From Shewanella marisflavi (GTDB lineage: Bacteria; Pseudomonadota; Gammaproteobacteria; Enterobacterales; Shewanellaceae): a DNA stretch of 64,000 nucleotides. The translations under genes were made by a program, and so were the position numbers. The notes under the pieces were generated by a model. It was not told the DNA's origin. It saw only the letters and a program-made list of their open reading frames with translations, and did not search any database. Where the stretch lies: contig NZ_JAKIKX010000004.1 of the NCBI RefSeq assembly GCF_023283925.1, positions 358,754-422,753 of the forward strand, given 5' to 3'. Position 1 is the stretch's first letter; each line of letters starts with the position of its first letter. Below are positions 8,868-17,534 of this stretch, piece by piece.

Positions 8868-9098
8868 GTGACCACAGAATCTCAAACCCTGGCGTTGTTG
8901 CCAGGAGAAACCTTTATCGAACTTTATAAAGTGTTAAAGGTTCAGTCTATGACCTCTGGTGGCGGCGAAGCCAAGGTGGTGATCAGCGAAGGCTTAGTCA
9001 CTGTTGACGGTGAGGTTGAAACCCGTAAACGTAAGAAGGTGATTGCCGGACAGGTGGTCAGCTATAACGGCGAAAGTGTCACCATAGTCGCTGAGTAA
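8868..9098 (+). CDS. S4-domain RNA-binding protein, YbcJ-like
   Basis: A 76-residue protein that is essentially one S4 RNA-binding domain: LYKVLKVQSMTSGGGEAKVV, then GLVTVDGEVETRKRKKV and a final beta-rich segment. This matches the small YbcJ family. It begins with GTG at 8868, preceded by AAAGG. It probably binds structured RNA or ribosomes; the target is not known. It is followed 19 bases later by rraB. Confidence 0.88.
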   Translation: MTTESQTLALLPGETFIELYKVLKVQSMTSGGGEAKVVISEGLVTVDGEVETRKRKKVIAGQVVSYNGESVTIVAE

Positions 9099-9117
9099 TC
9101 AAAGAGGGAGTCATATT

Positions 9118-9504
9118 ATGCAGTATCCAGATGATGACAACGGCAAGATGTTAGCGGCTATGGCCGATGCTGGCATAGATTTAACCAAGGCCTTGGACGT
9201 AGACTTTTTCTTGGTCTTCGAAGATCAGCGTGATGCGGAATCTGCCGTTGAAGAGTTGGCAAAGTCAGATCTTGAGGGCGAGTTAGAGTTGCACCTTAAC
9301 GATGAGCTGGGTAAGTGGGAGCTGATCGTATGCATTAACATGGTGCCAGAGTATCAGGCGATCGTTGATCAAGAGTTTGAACTCAATGAGTTTGCTGCCG
9401 AATTTGGCGGCGCGACCGACGGTTGGGGCGTGATGCAGCACCAAGAAGGTGATGATGAGTTTGCCGATCATGACCATGAATGCGGTGATGGCTGTCAGCA
9501 CTAA
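9118..9504 (+). CDS. rraB: RraB-type regulator of RNase E activity
   Basis: A 128-residue acidic protein with the RraB fold pattern: DDDNGKMLAAMADAGIDLTK at the start, DFFLVFEDQRDAESAVEEL near 30-50 and the family glycine stretch FGGATDGWGV near 95-105. It ends in a His/Asp/Cys-rich tail (HDHECGDGCQH). RraB binds RNase E and lowers its activity in the cytoplasm. GAGGGAG precedes the ATG. The metal-ligand-like tail is a common but variable feature of the family. Confidence 0.9.
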   Translation: MQYPDDDNGKMLAAMADAGIDLTKALDVDFFLVFEDQRDAESAVEELAKSDLEGELELHLNDELGKWELIVCINMVPEYQAIVDQEFELNEFAAEFGGATDGWGVMQHQEGDDEFADHDHECGDGCQH

Positions 9505-9520
9505 TGACCAAAAATTCGAG

Positions 9521-9546
9521 AAGCCACTATTTTTAGTGGCTTTTTT
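9521..9546 (+). terminator. Rho-independent terminator after rraB
   Basis: AAGCCACTA pairs with TAGTGGCTT around TTTT, followed by a run of T. It ends the S4-rraB unit. Confidence 0.92.
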
Positions 9547-9596
9547 ATGCTTTAAATTTGTCTCATAAAACAAAAATGCCTAAGTAGGGAGAGCCC

Positions 9597-11570
9597 ATGG
9601 CAAAACAGATCAGTTTCGGTACGCCGGTTAATGACGCCGAGCGCTGGGCATTTGGCATGTTGGCAGATGAGTTGCCAGAAAATTATATCTTGCTTACCAA
9701 CGTAGAGATCCCCACTAAGTCAGGTCAGGCAATGGAGGTCGATGCCCTGGTGATTGGCGAATGGGGCGTATATGTCGTCGACGTCAAAGGTTATATTGGT
9801 AGGCTGGATGCTGGGCTGCACGCCTGGTCTCTCGATGGTCGACAGGTAGACAACAGCCTTGCCAAGGCCAACTATGTGGCGCGGGTGCTGGCGGGTAACG
9901 TCAAGCATAAGATCCCGGTTGGTGTTTATGCCCCTTGGTGTCAGGGAATGGTCTTTGTGACTGGGCGAAAGGGCGAAGAGATAGAACTGGAGAAGCAACA
10001 GGGTTCCCTGAGCATCTATACACCGAGTCAGATAGTGGCTGCGTTAACCAAGGAATGGGGGCTCACGGCGCCACGTAAACATCAGGTGACCGACGAGCAA
10101 AAGCAGATGGTGTTAGAGACCATAGGTCAGGTGGCCTTGGTGGAGCAGCGCAACAATAAGATCCAAGATTTCATTAAGCTTAAGTGCCTGTTCATTCAAA
10201 GTGGTCTCGAGGTATGGCAGGCCGAATACAATCCAGGGGGCTGGACCGCGCCATGGCTGCTTAAGGTGTTGGTTCCGACACAGTTTGACAATAGCGATGA
10301 ATCGCTCAGCTATGAGATGCGGCTACGTGATGAGTTTAAGCGCTTACAAACCTTGGCCGGTTGTAGTGGTGTGCCTCAGTGTGCGCCGCTGATTCAAGAT
10401 GGCGAGCAATTAGTCCTGCCCATCAGAATGCCACGCGGTGTTCCCCTTGACGTACTTGAACATGAGCAGCTGACTACTTATCAGCTCTTGGAGATTTTGC
10501 GACGTGCCGTGTCAGGGCTGCAACAGATCCATCGCCGTGGTATCACGGTTGGCGGTTGGAGCAGCAACTGTATCTTTATCTCGGATCTGGGGGATGTGGA
10601 GTTTATCGACATCAAGGATAACCTGAATACCAGTGAAGATATTTATGCTTTTGCTAAGTGTTTCCTGACGCTAGCCGAGCAAACACGTCAGCCGAGGGTT
10701 TACCAGTGGTTCAGGCTGGCGGCGAGCGGTGCGATGACAGATCTGGATATGATACGCTGCGATATTGCGGCGCTGATCGACAATGGGGTGTGTGACACCT
10801 TACCCCAGCGGATCACCATCGCCAGTGGCGCCATCATAGATCACCACTACCAGTTAGAGCAGTTTATAGCGGCCACTGAAAACAGCCAGTTCTGGCGCGC
10901 ACGGCATCTGCAGGGCAGTTATCCGTGTGGCATCTCTATCTATGTCAAGGTGGAGACCAATTGGTCGATGCTCAGCAGCCTCTACCGCAGTTTATCTAAG
11001 CTTTATCATCCTCATGTGGAGAAGGTGCTTAATTTCGGCCAGTTACCTCAGAGTGATGAGCTGTTTATCAGCCGCGCCTGGGAACAGGGGGCATCCCTCG
11101 ACGAACTGACCGAGATTCAACTGGGCCAGCCATCGACCTGGTTTACTCAGCTGTTGTCGGCGCTGCAATATCTGCATCAGATGGATATTTATCATGGGGC
11201 GATCTGCCCGAAAAATATCATCTGCAATGATGATCGGGCCGTGCTGGTGAATTTCGGTATCGGGCTGGATATTGCCACCAGTCATTATGCGAGTCGATAT
11301 GCCGATCCTCAGTTGTGGGCGGCAGAAGGAGACGCCGAGAAAGATCTCTATGGGCTTGTGGCGAGTTTTATCGCCACCCTGACGCCCGAGACGTTGCAGG
11401 GAGACGGTGGTCAGGCGGGTATTATCAAGGCACTGCACGCGTTTGACAGAGAGTGGTTTGGCGAGAAAACCTTCGATACCTGCCTTAAGGTGTTAAATTT
11501 TGAGTTGGATATCACCCCGGGTTGTAACTATCTAGAAGCGTTCGATGTGACCGACCTCCTGAAGAACTAA
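9597..11570 (+). CDS. NERD domain fused to two kinase-like (pseudokinase) domains
   Basis: A 657-residue cytoplasmic protein. Residues about 10-120 form a NERD nuclease-related domain (EVDALVIGEWGVYVVDVKGY). Residues about 200-370 resemble a protein kinase: a beta-3 lysine in PWLLKVLV, then IHRRGITVGGWSSNCIF where HRDxKxxN is expected and FIDIK where DFG is expected. Residues about 405-640 hold a second kinase-like unit with YVKVE, LHQMDIYHGAICPKNII and VLVNFGIGLD. Both copies lack the catalytic aspartate and the DFG aspartate, so neither should phosphorylate. NERD-kinase fusions occur in PglW of BREX-type phage defence, but no other defence gene is nearby. It stands alone, after a terminator. 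Function unknown. Confidence 0.82.
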   Translation: MAKQISFGTPVNDAERWAFGMLADELPENYILLTNVEIPTKSGQAMEVDALVIGEWGVYVVDVKGYIGRLDAGLHAWSLDGRQVDNSLAKANYVARVLAGNVKHKIPVGVYAPWCQGMVFVTGRKGEEIELEKQQGSLSIYTPSQIVAALTKEWGLTAPRKHQVTDEQKQMVLETIGQVALVEQRNNKIQDFIKLKCLFIQSGLEVWQAEYNPGGWTAPWLLKVLVPTQFDNSDESLSYEMRLRDEFKRLQTLAGCSGVPQCAPLIQDGEQLVLPIRMPRGVPLDVLEHEQLTTYQLLEILRRAVSGLQQIHRRGITVGGWSSNCIFISDLGDVEFIDIKDNLNTSEDIYAFAKCFLTLAEQTRQPRVYQWFRLAASGAMTDLDMIRCDIAALIDNGVCDTLPQRITIASGAIIDHHYQLEQFIAATENSQFWRARHLQGSYPCGISIYVKVETNWSMLSSLYRSLSKLYHPHVEKVLNFGQLPQSDELFISRAWEQGASLDELTEIQLGQPSTWFTQLLSALQYLHQMDIYHGAICPKNIICNDDRAVLVNFGIGLDIATSHYASRYADPQLWAAEGDAEKDLYGLVASFIATLTPETLQGDGGQAGIIKALHAFDREWFGEKTFDTCLKVLNFELDITPGCNYLEAFDVTDLLKN

Positions 11571-11578
11571 GCCTTTGT

Positions 11579-11607
11579 TTAGGCGCAAGTTGATGCCTTG
11601 CGCCTAA
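11579..11607. terminator. Inverted repeat between convergent genes, possible terminator
   Basis: TTAGGCGCAAG and CTTGCGCCTAA form a perfect 11-bp stem with a 7-base loop. It overlaps the stop of the LysR gene and lies just after the NERD gene. No clear T-run follows on either strand, so its use as a terminator is uncertain. Confidence 0.5.
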
Positions 11608-12503
11608 CTGCTCCCATGGCGATAGGGAGCAAAGATCTCCAATAGCCAGTCGATAAAGGCTTGCGCCTTAAGCGGGCGCTCGTTGGCCTTGGGCGTCAGC
11701 ACATAATAGGCATAGGGGCTGATAAATGATGTCGATAAGGGGATCACCAGGCTGCCTTCGGCCAACTCCTTTTCGATAAAGAAGCGCGGGATCAAGGCCA
11801 GTCCCATTCCGCTCACCGCGGCCTGGCTCAGCATATAGAAGTGCTCCATGCCGAGCATCTTGTCTGTGGTCAGGTTCAAGCCCACCTCGTCGGCCCACAA
11901 GGCCCAAAGTCCTGGTCGCGTAGTGTGCTTGAGCAGTGTCATCTGGTTAATATCTTCAAGGGTGTGTATCTGTTTGGCCAGCTGCCGGGAGCACACCAGA
12001 CAAAGATCTTCATCCATGAGTTTTAGTACATGACAATGGCGTGGCCGCGCTGTGGCGCTGCGGATCGCTACATCATATTTATCTTGAGTAAAGTCGACCT
12101 GGAAGTCACCGATGGAGAGATCCACATAGAGGTGAGGGTGGCGGGCCTTAAACTCCTCTAGCCTTGGGATCAACCAGTTAATAGTGAGGCTGGGTAATAC
12201 ATTGATTGAAAGCGCCTGCGCCAGGACAGGCTGTGAGATCAATTCCTGAGTGGATTGACTGATACTCTGTAGGGCACTGCTAATGTGCCGTAGGTAGCGC
12301 TCCCCTTCAGGGGTGAGACACAAGTGTTTGTGCTGGCGCTGAAACAGGCTGACATTAAGGTAGGTTTCTAGGCTTTTTATCTGTTTACTGATAGCGCCAT
12401 GGGTGACGAAGAGTTCCTCACCGGCACGGGTAAAGCTTAAATGTCTGGCCGCCGCTTCGAAAGCCCGTAGTGCATTGAGGGGAGGTAGCGTTAATGGTGT
12501 CAT
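11604..12503 (-). CDS. LysR-family transcriptional regulator, GcvA-like
   Basis: A 299-residue LysR regulator. The N-terminal winged helix-turn-helix (LNALRAFEAAARHLSFTRAG, residues about 8-27, then LFVTHGAISKQIKSLE) has the pattern of the GcvA subgroup. A substrate-binding domain covers about 95-295. It is divergent from the TauE-type permease gene 110 bp away, so that gene is a plausible target; the effector is not known. Confidence 0.9.
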   Translation of the reverse strand: MTPLTLPPLNALRAFEAAARHLSFTRAGEELFVTHGAISKQIKSLETYLNVSLFQRQHKHLCLTPEGERYLRHISSALQSISQSTQELISQPVLAQALSINVLPSLTINWLIPRLEEFKARHPHLYVDLSIGDFQVDFTQDKYDVAIRSATARPRHCHVLKLMDEDLCLVCSRQLAKQIHTLEDINQMTLLKHTTRPGLWALWADEVGLNLTTDKMLGMEHFYMLSQAAVSGMGLALIPRFFIEKELAEGSLVIPLSTSFISPYAYYVLTPKANERPLKAQAFIDWLLEIFAPYRHGSS

Positions 12504-12614
12504 TGTTTATCTGTGAGTTTATTTCACGCACTGTTGAGGATAACTCCTTTGCCAAACGCTTGCAAAGGGCGTTTAATAGCCGCCAATTCATTTTACATTT
12601 GACCCAGAATTGTT

Positions 12615-13379
12615 ATGTCTCTCGAGCTCAGTTACGAAATCTTAGCCCTGCTGTTTGCCGTGGCGGCCCTTGCGGGTTTTATCGATGCCATTGCCGGTGG
12701 CGGCGGATTGATCACTATCCCCGCGCTCATGTGGGCTGGTTTGCCGCCCACGGCGGCGTTGGCGACCAATAAACTGCAGGCCTGTGGCGGCAGCTTTTTT
12801 GCCAGTTTTTATTTTGTGCGTAAGGGGATGGTGAATCTCGGGCAGATGAAGCTGGCGATTGCCTGCGCCTTTGTGGGCTCAGCGTTAGGCACCATAGCAG
12901 TGCAGTTGATTGATACCAGTGTGCTCAAGCTGTTGCTGCCTTTCTTGATTCTAGCTATTGGCAGTTACTTTCTTTTTTCCAAGAAAATCAGCGAAGAGGA
13001 TAAGCAGCAAGTACTGACGCCCTCAGTATTTGGATTTACGGCCGCGCTTGGGGTGGGGTTTTATGATGGTTTCTTCGGGCCGGGGACGGGCAGTTTCTTT
13101 GCCTTGGCCTTTGTGTCGCTGGCGGGATACGGGCTGGCAAAGGCTACGGCTCATGCCAAGGTGCTGAACTTCTCAACCAATATAGCCTCATTGATCTTCT
13201 TTGCCTTGGGCGGCAAGGTGCTCTGGTTGCTGGGTGGCATCATGTTGCTAGGGCAGGCTATAGGGGCGACCTTAGGCTCGCGTATGGTGCTGACTAAGGG
13301 CAGTAAGATCATTCGTCCTCTGGTGGTGACCATGTCGATAGCCATGAGTGCCAAGCTGCTGATGGAGCAATATTTCTGA
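12615..13379 (+). CDS. TauE/SafE-family membrane transporter
   Basis: A 254-residue inner-membrane protein with about eight hydrophobic segments. The first carries the family pattern AGFIDAIAGGGGLITIPAL (about residues 19-37) and the second half repeats it as GFYDGFFGPGTGSFFALAF (about 148-166). TauE/SafE proteins are proposed to export sulfite, sulfoacetate or other small anions; the substrate here is not known. The gene is transcribed away from the neighbouring LysR regulator. Confidence 0.9.
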   Translation: MSLELSYEILALLFAVAALAGFIDAIAGGGGLITIPALMWAGLPPTAALATNKLQACGGSFFASFYFVRKGMVNLGQMKLAIACAFVGSALGTIAVQLIDTSVLKLLLPFLILAIGSYFLFSKKISEEDKQQVLTPSVFGFTAALGVGFYDGFFGPGTGSFFALAFVSLAGYGLAKATAHAKVLNFSTNIASLIFFALGGKVLWLLGGIMLLGQAIGATLGSRMVLTKGSKIIRPLVVTMSIAMSAKLLMEQYF

Positions 13380-13526
13380 TCCGCTGTTAGATGGACTGTC
13401 ACTGATCCTATCAAGAACCCTTTAGCTTGCCTGGCTCTGTATTTCGTCTGACTTTTGTGTAGAATGGCCGAGGATTTGATTTAATCATATTACATTTCAG
13501 TAATATGCATAGCCAGGGATGTCAGG

Positions 13527-15728
13527 ATGGCCGGTCGTCTAAACAGGGTTGTTTATGTCGCGCTCACACTTTGTTTGAGCCTGCTCAGCGTACTTCAGGG
13601 CGCTTATTGCAAGGAAGCTGAGCGCAAGCTTGGTCAATACCAGATCACCATGAGTACAGTTTTTGCCTATGGTGATAACCAACAAGTCGTCAATCGCGCA
13701 AGGGCCTTGCTTGATTATCGCGATGGCGCTAACGCCGCCGATCTCTCTATCACTCCTCAAATGTTGCAGTATCAAGATCATCGTTATCGATTCAGGGTCA
13801 ACAGTTTCGATGATGCAGGTTCTGCAGCAAAACTCGGCGCGATAATTCGACAAGGGATGCTCCTCAGCCGTGAAGGCCAACAGCCGCCAGCGCTGACATT
13901 TAAAGCGCAACAAGCCTGGCAAGCCTATAACGACAGACAAGGCGATAAGGTAAGGGCGGCACTAGCGCCTCTGTTATCACTGTTTCATTTAAGCCCTGTC
14001 ATCGCTCAAGCTAATACGCCCGAGTCGGGCGGGGTTATTGCGCCTGTGTTAGGTGAATTTACCGATTGGCATGTGGAGGAGAGAGAGGGAGAGCTGACGA
14101 CGGCTAGCCTGCTCAATGCCTATCAGCAAGCGGGAGTGGCATACCGGCGTTTTGGCCGCTTAACCTATCATCACCAAACCGGCCTGCTCGATAAGCTCTT
14201 GCTCGTTGAGCAAAAACGCCTTGGCGAAAAGCTAGAGACACGTCGCTGGGTGATGGCCCCCAAGGACAGTCTCTATGTCAGCAGTATGCTGTGGCAGGAC
14301 GAAGGCGATATTGATTATGATGAACCGGATGACAGCCTGTATGAGATCACTCCTTTAGCCAAGACCCCTGATGACCCAGATGGCTCGGCGTCTATGATGG
14401 CGCAGGCTCAGGGGATCATGTCTGCCGGCTGGGGAGGTGATGATATTGAGCTACGTTATATTCACGGTTTAGTGCCGGGCGACTACGCCACCTCGGTAGC
14501 ATACAGCAACATTGAGTTGATCGACTGGCAAGAGCGGGTCATCGATTTGCCGCTTTGGGTTCATAGCAGTAGCGGTGCCCGGGCATTTGGCGGCGTGGTG
14601 AGCTCGCAGCTCAACTTATTACCGCTAGGCTGGGGCGAGAGCAAAACCAAACTCGACGAGCTTGAGCATATTCGCGCCGATCTGCGCCTGACACCGATAA
14701 AACGTGTGAGTAAATCGCTCCCCTGGCAGCAGTTACTGAGCGCTCCCTACCGCTATGGGGACTCGACTCTTACCTTAGAAGCGATGAACACCACAGGGCG
14801 CTATCGCCTGTCGGTGACGAGTCGCGGTAACTATGATCTCTCTCCAAATTTCAATGGTCTTATTGGTCAGTTGCGCTTGGAAAACATGGTCTATCATGGG
14901 CCTGAATGGCTCTCTATGACCGAGCAGATGCTGCTTGATGAGTTATTTACCCTTGAGCCGCCGCCAACCGTCTATATTTTGCAGCTGGCACAGACGCCAA
15001 AAAGCCTTGAGCTGTTACATCTTGAGTCGTTGGTCGACGCCCAGATCAGCCGCAGCGTCAAGTTTGTGCGTCAGTCTGAGTATGACGCCAACCTCGAAAA
15101 TCCCCCGATGCAACTTTCAGAGCAAACTGCATCTAAGCCCAAGCCATCTGGCAAGTTGACACCAAGGGATGGATTAAGCCAACTGACAACGGTATCGCTC
15201 AGCGGACACGATCTCTTTATCCCCTTGCCAACGGCGCTGGCCAACTGGTGTCAGCCTGAAATTACTCAAGGTTTCAATGAGGGGGAGATGCCCGTCGTAT
15301 GGCGTCTTGTCAACGATGGCCAGGGGCAGAGCGCCTATCTACTGACCACAGAGGATGATACCCGGCACTACTTTTACGACCAACAAGTGGCGGGCACCAT
15401 TCGTTGTCAGGGAGAACCTAAGTGGCATGAGATTTTGATAAAACCTGGCGAGCGTCCCTGGTTGGTGGATCTCTCGGCGCTTGTTTCACACACGGGCGGG
15501 GACTCTCAGGAGCCGATGAACTTGAGATCTTTGCTGATCACTGATGCCAGTGGTAGGCGTCTTAACCCGCGTCTGCCCAAGGGGAGTCAGGGAGATACAC
15601 TGGAAAGTGCCCTGATTGATGGGCGTTGGTTGAGTGTCGATGGCGCCGCGCGCCGCGCCGCTTACCTTGAGGTGAGTCATAAGCCGCTGACGATTCCTTA
15701 CCAATTTCATTTTAAGCCATTGCCCTAG
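13527..15728 (+). CDS. Exported protein of unknown function, first gene of MORN-repeat cluster
   Basis: A 733-residue protein with a signal peptide (VVYVALTLCLSLLSVLQGAYC). I do not recognise a domain. The mature part is mixed alpha/beta with many short beta-like segments. Two Cys (in WCQPEI and IRCQGE) are about 60 residues apart near 570-640 and could pair in the periplasm. Features such as SQLNLLPLGWGESKTKLDELEHIRADLRL and a final beta-rich region are unassigned. It is followed after nine bases by a MORN-repeat gene, so the two should be co-transcribed and the products may work together in the envelope. Confidence 0.75.
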   Translation: MAGRLNRVVYVALTLCLSLLSVLQGAYCKEAERKLGQYQITMSTVFAYGDNQQVVNRARALLDYRDGANAADLSITPQMLQYQDHRYRFRVNSFDDAGSAAKLGAIIRQGMLLSREGQQPPALTFKAQQAWQAYNDRQGDKVRAALAPLLSLFHLSPVIAQANTPESGGVIAPVLGEFTDWHVEEREGELTTASLLNAYQQAGVAYRRFGRLTYHHQTGLLDKLLLVEQKRLGEKLETRRWVMAPKDSLYVSSMLWQDEGDIDYDEPDDSLYEITPLAKTPDDPDGSASMMAQAQGIMSAGWGGDDIELRYIHGLVPGDYATSVAYSNIELIDWQERVIDLPLWVHSSSGARAFGGVVSSQLNLLPLGWGESKTKLDELEHIRADLRLTPIKRVSKSLPWQQLLSAPYRYGDSTLTLEAMNTTGRYRLSVTSRGNYDLSPNFNGLIGQLRLENMVYHGPEWLSMTEQMLLDELFTLEPPPTVYILQLAQTPKSLELLHLESLVDAQISRSVKFVRQSEYDANLENPPMQLSEQTASKPKPSGKLTPRDGLSQLTTVSLSGHDLFIPLPTALANWCQPEITQGFNEGEMPVVWRLVNDGQGQSAYLLTTEDDTRHYFYDQQVAGTIRCQGEPKWHEILIKPGERPWLVDLSALVSHTGGDSQEPMNLRSLLITDASGRRLNPRLPKGSQGDTLESALIDGRWLSVDGAARRAAYLEVSHKPLTIPYQFHFKPLP

Positions 15729-15737
15729 GAGATGAAG

Positions 15738-17450
15738 ATGAGACCTGCTCTCCTGTTCGCGATCGGTTGTTTTACCCTAATCCTTGGCGACGTCCAGGCC
15801 AATATCTGGTTGGATGATGATTGGCAGCCCACCCAAGATAAGCAACAAGCCAGTTTCTATTTGAAAAACGCAATTGAGCCTAAAGCGGGGCGCTTTCGTT
15901 TCGAGCCCTATTATCTTGGTAGCGATATCATGCAATTTAGCGGCACCTTGAGCGGTGAGTCGCTAAGTGATAACGCCCATCCCGTGGGGGCTTATCGCTT
16001 CTTTGCCAAAGATGGCACCTTGGTGGAGCAAGGTGAGTTTAATTCCCAGGGGCAGCGTCAGGGATTGGTAAAGATCTATGATGGCGCCGGCAAACTCAAT
16101 TGTGATTGCCAGTTTGATAAGGGAATACGTCAGGGGCTGCAACGGGAATACTATGGTGATGGTCGGCTCAAACGTGAGCTGGTATTACATCAGGGTGAGC
16201 CCATTGAGCAAGAGAAGGTCTATTCACCGATGGGCCACTTAGTGCGTGAGCTCTGTCATACCGGGTTGTGCAGTGACCGTTTTTATGACAAGCAAGGTCG
16301 GCTTACCATGGAAAGCCAAAAACGAGATGGGCTTAAGCATGGGGTCGAAACCTTTTGGCGAGATGGCCAGATGGAGGTCACTCAGGCTTATCTTGATGGC
16401 AAGCAAGATGGCGACTATTTTGCCTATTTTCCAAATGGTCAGATTAAACAGCACCATAGGTGGCAAAACGACTTCAAGGTAGGCGAGCAGCTGAACTACT
16501 TCGAAGATGGCCGCCTGGCGAAACGAGAAATCCTCGATGGCCGTGGGCGAACCCTGAGCTTGGTCGAGTATCGAGAAAACGGCGATCGATATCGGGAGGC
16601 CGAATACGATTACAGCGCCGATGGCGATGTTCAGGAGGTCAGACGTTTTTATCATAGAGGCTCGCTGAGCAAGCAACTAGAGAAGCGTAAGCTGAGTCAG
16701 TGGCGCCTAGTGACCCAATATCATGACGGAAAAGTGATTGGTCGGGAGGAGACCCAGGCCGGCAAGCTGACAGGATTAAAAATCGCCGCCAAGTTGGATC
16801 GTAAAGAGAAGCTTGCCTGGCTAGAGAAGATCCACTATCGAGACGGGCTGCGTCATGGGCCAGCCGAGAAGCGCGGCGGCGATAATAGTTTGTTCTATCA
16901 AGGTGAGTATGCCTTAGATAAGCCGGTTGGCGATTGGCAGATGCAGACTCGCGAGATGCGCACTTGGTGTCACTATAACGCCCAAGGCCAGCTTGATGGC
17001 GAATACCTGTCATTGGGTGAGTCAGATCAGGTGCTGGAACGGATCAATTATCAAGATGGAGAGCCTGCAGGAAGGTTCGAGCGTTTCTATGCCGATGGCG
17101 AGATCTACCAGCAGGGGCAGTATGTCAATGGTCAGCGCGAAGGCAAATGGATAGTGGTTCAAGAAGGTGATTATTCGCCTCAGCCTAAGCCTCATCGAAC
17201 CTATTGGCAGGGGGAGTACCGCGCGGGTAAACAGGTTGGCCGCTGGGAAAGACGCTCGGCCAAAGGGTATGGATTGGCCATCGCTCAGTATGATAGTGAG
17301 GGGCGAAGGCATGGCATTCAATATGATTTTTACGCCGACGGCGCCCTGCGCCAGCGCAGTGAATATCGTCATGATCAGCTGATGAGTGAAACGCAGCCCG
17401 CAAGGCCCTATCGCTCGCTACAAGCACAAATCTTCGCTCTTTATCGTTAA
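15738..17450 (+). CDS. Exported MORN/YwqK-type repeat protein (570 aa)
   Basis: Signal peptide (LLFAIGCFTLILGDVQA) followed by repeats of about 23 residues with the pattern YxxGxLxxExxYxxGxxxGxxxxYY, for example GVETFWRDGQMEVTQAYLDG and GDYFAYFPNGQIKQHHRWQN. These are the MORN variant seen in YwqK-type proteins. Repeats are clear over about 75-250 and again over 370-560, with a less regular centre. The start at 15738 is chosen because AGGAG lies six bases before it; the ATG at 15732 touches AGGAG. It should be periplasmic or surface-exposed. No catalytic motif is seen. Genome pipelines may call this family antitoxin, which the signal peptide argues against. Confidence 0.82.
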   Translation: MRPALLFAIGCFTLILGDVQANIWLDDDWQPTQDKQQASFYLKNAIEPKAGRFRFEPYYLGSDIMQFSGTLSGESLSDNAHPVGAYRFFAKDGTLVEQGEFNSQGQRQGLVKIYDGAGKLNCDCQFDKGIRQGLQREYYGDGRLKRELVLHQGEPIEQEKVYSPMGHLVRELCHTGLCSDRFYDKQGRLTMESQKRDGLKHGVETFWRDGQMEVTQAYLDGKQDGDYFAYFPNGQIKQHHRWQNDFKVGEQLNYFEDGRLAKREILDGRGRTLSLVEYRENGDRYREAEYDYSADGDVQEVRRFYHRGSLSKQLEKRKLSQWRLVTQYHDGKVIGREETQAGKLTGLKIAAKLDRKEKLAWLEKIHYRDGLRHGPAEKRGGDNSLFYQGEYALDKPVGDWQMQTREMRTWCHYNAQGQLDGEYLSLGESDQVLERINYQDGEPAGRFERFYADGEIYQQGQYVNGQREGKWIVVQEGDYSPQPKPHRTYWQGEYRAGKQVGRWERRSAKGYGLAIAQYDSEGRRHGIQYDFYADGALRQRSEYRHDQLMSETQPARPYRSLQAQIFALYR

Positions 17451-17534
17451 ACCGTCAGACAGATACTAGCTGACAGCGCAGCGCTATGGCTGCGCCGTCA
17501 AGGAAATGATTTTTATAGGTACAAGGAAGCTTGA

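Noticed and set aside
9597..11570. BREX (PglW) phage-defence system
   Set aside because: The NERD-kinase layout is similar, but no other BREX genes (PglX, PglZ, BrxC-type) are nearby and both kinase-like domains lack catalytic residues.
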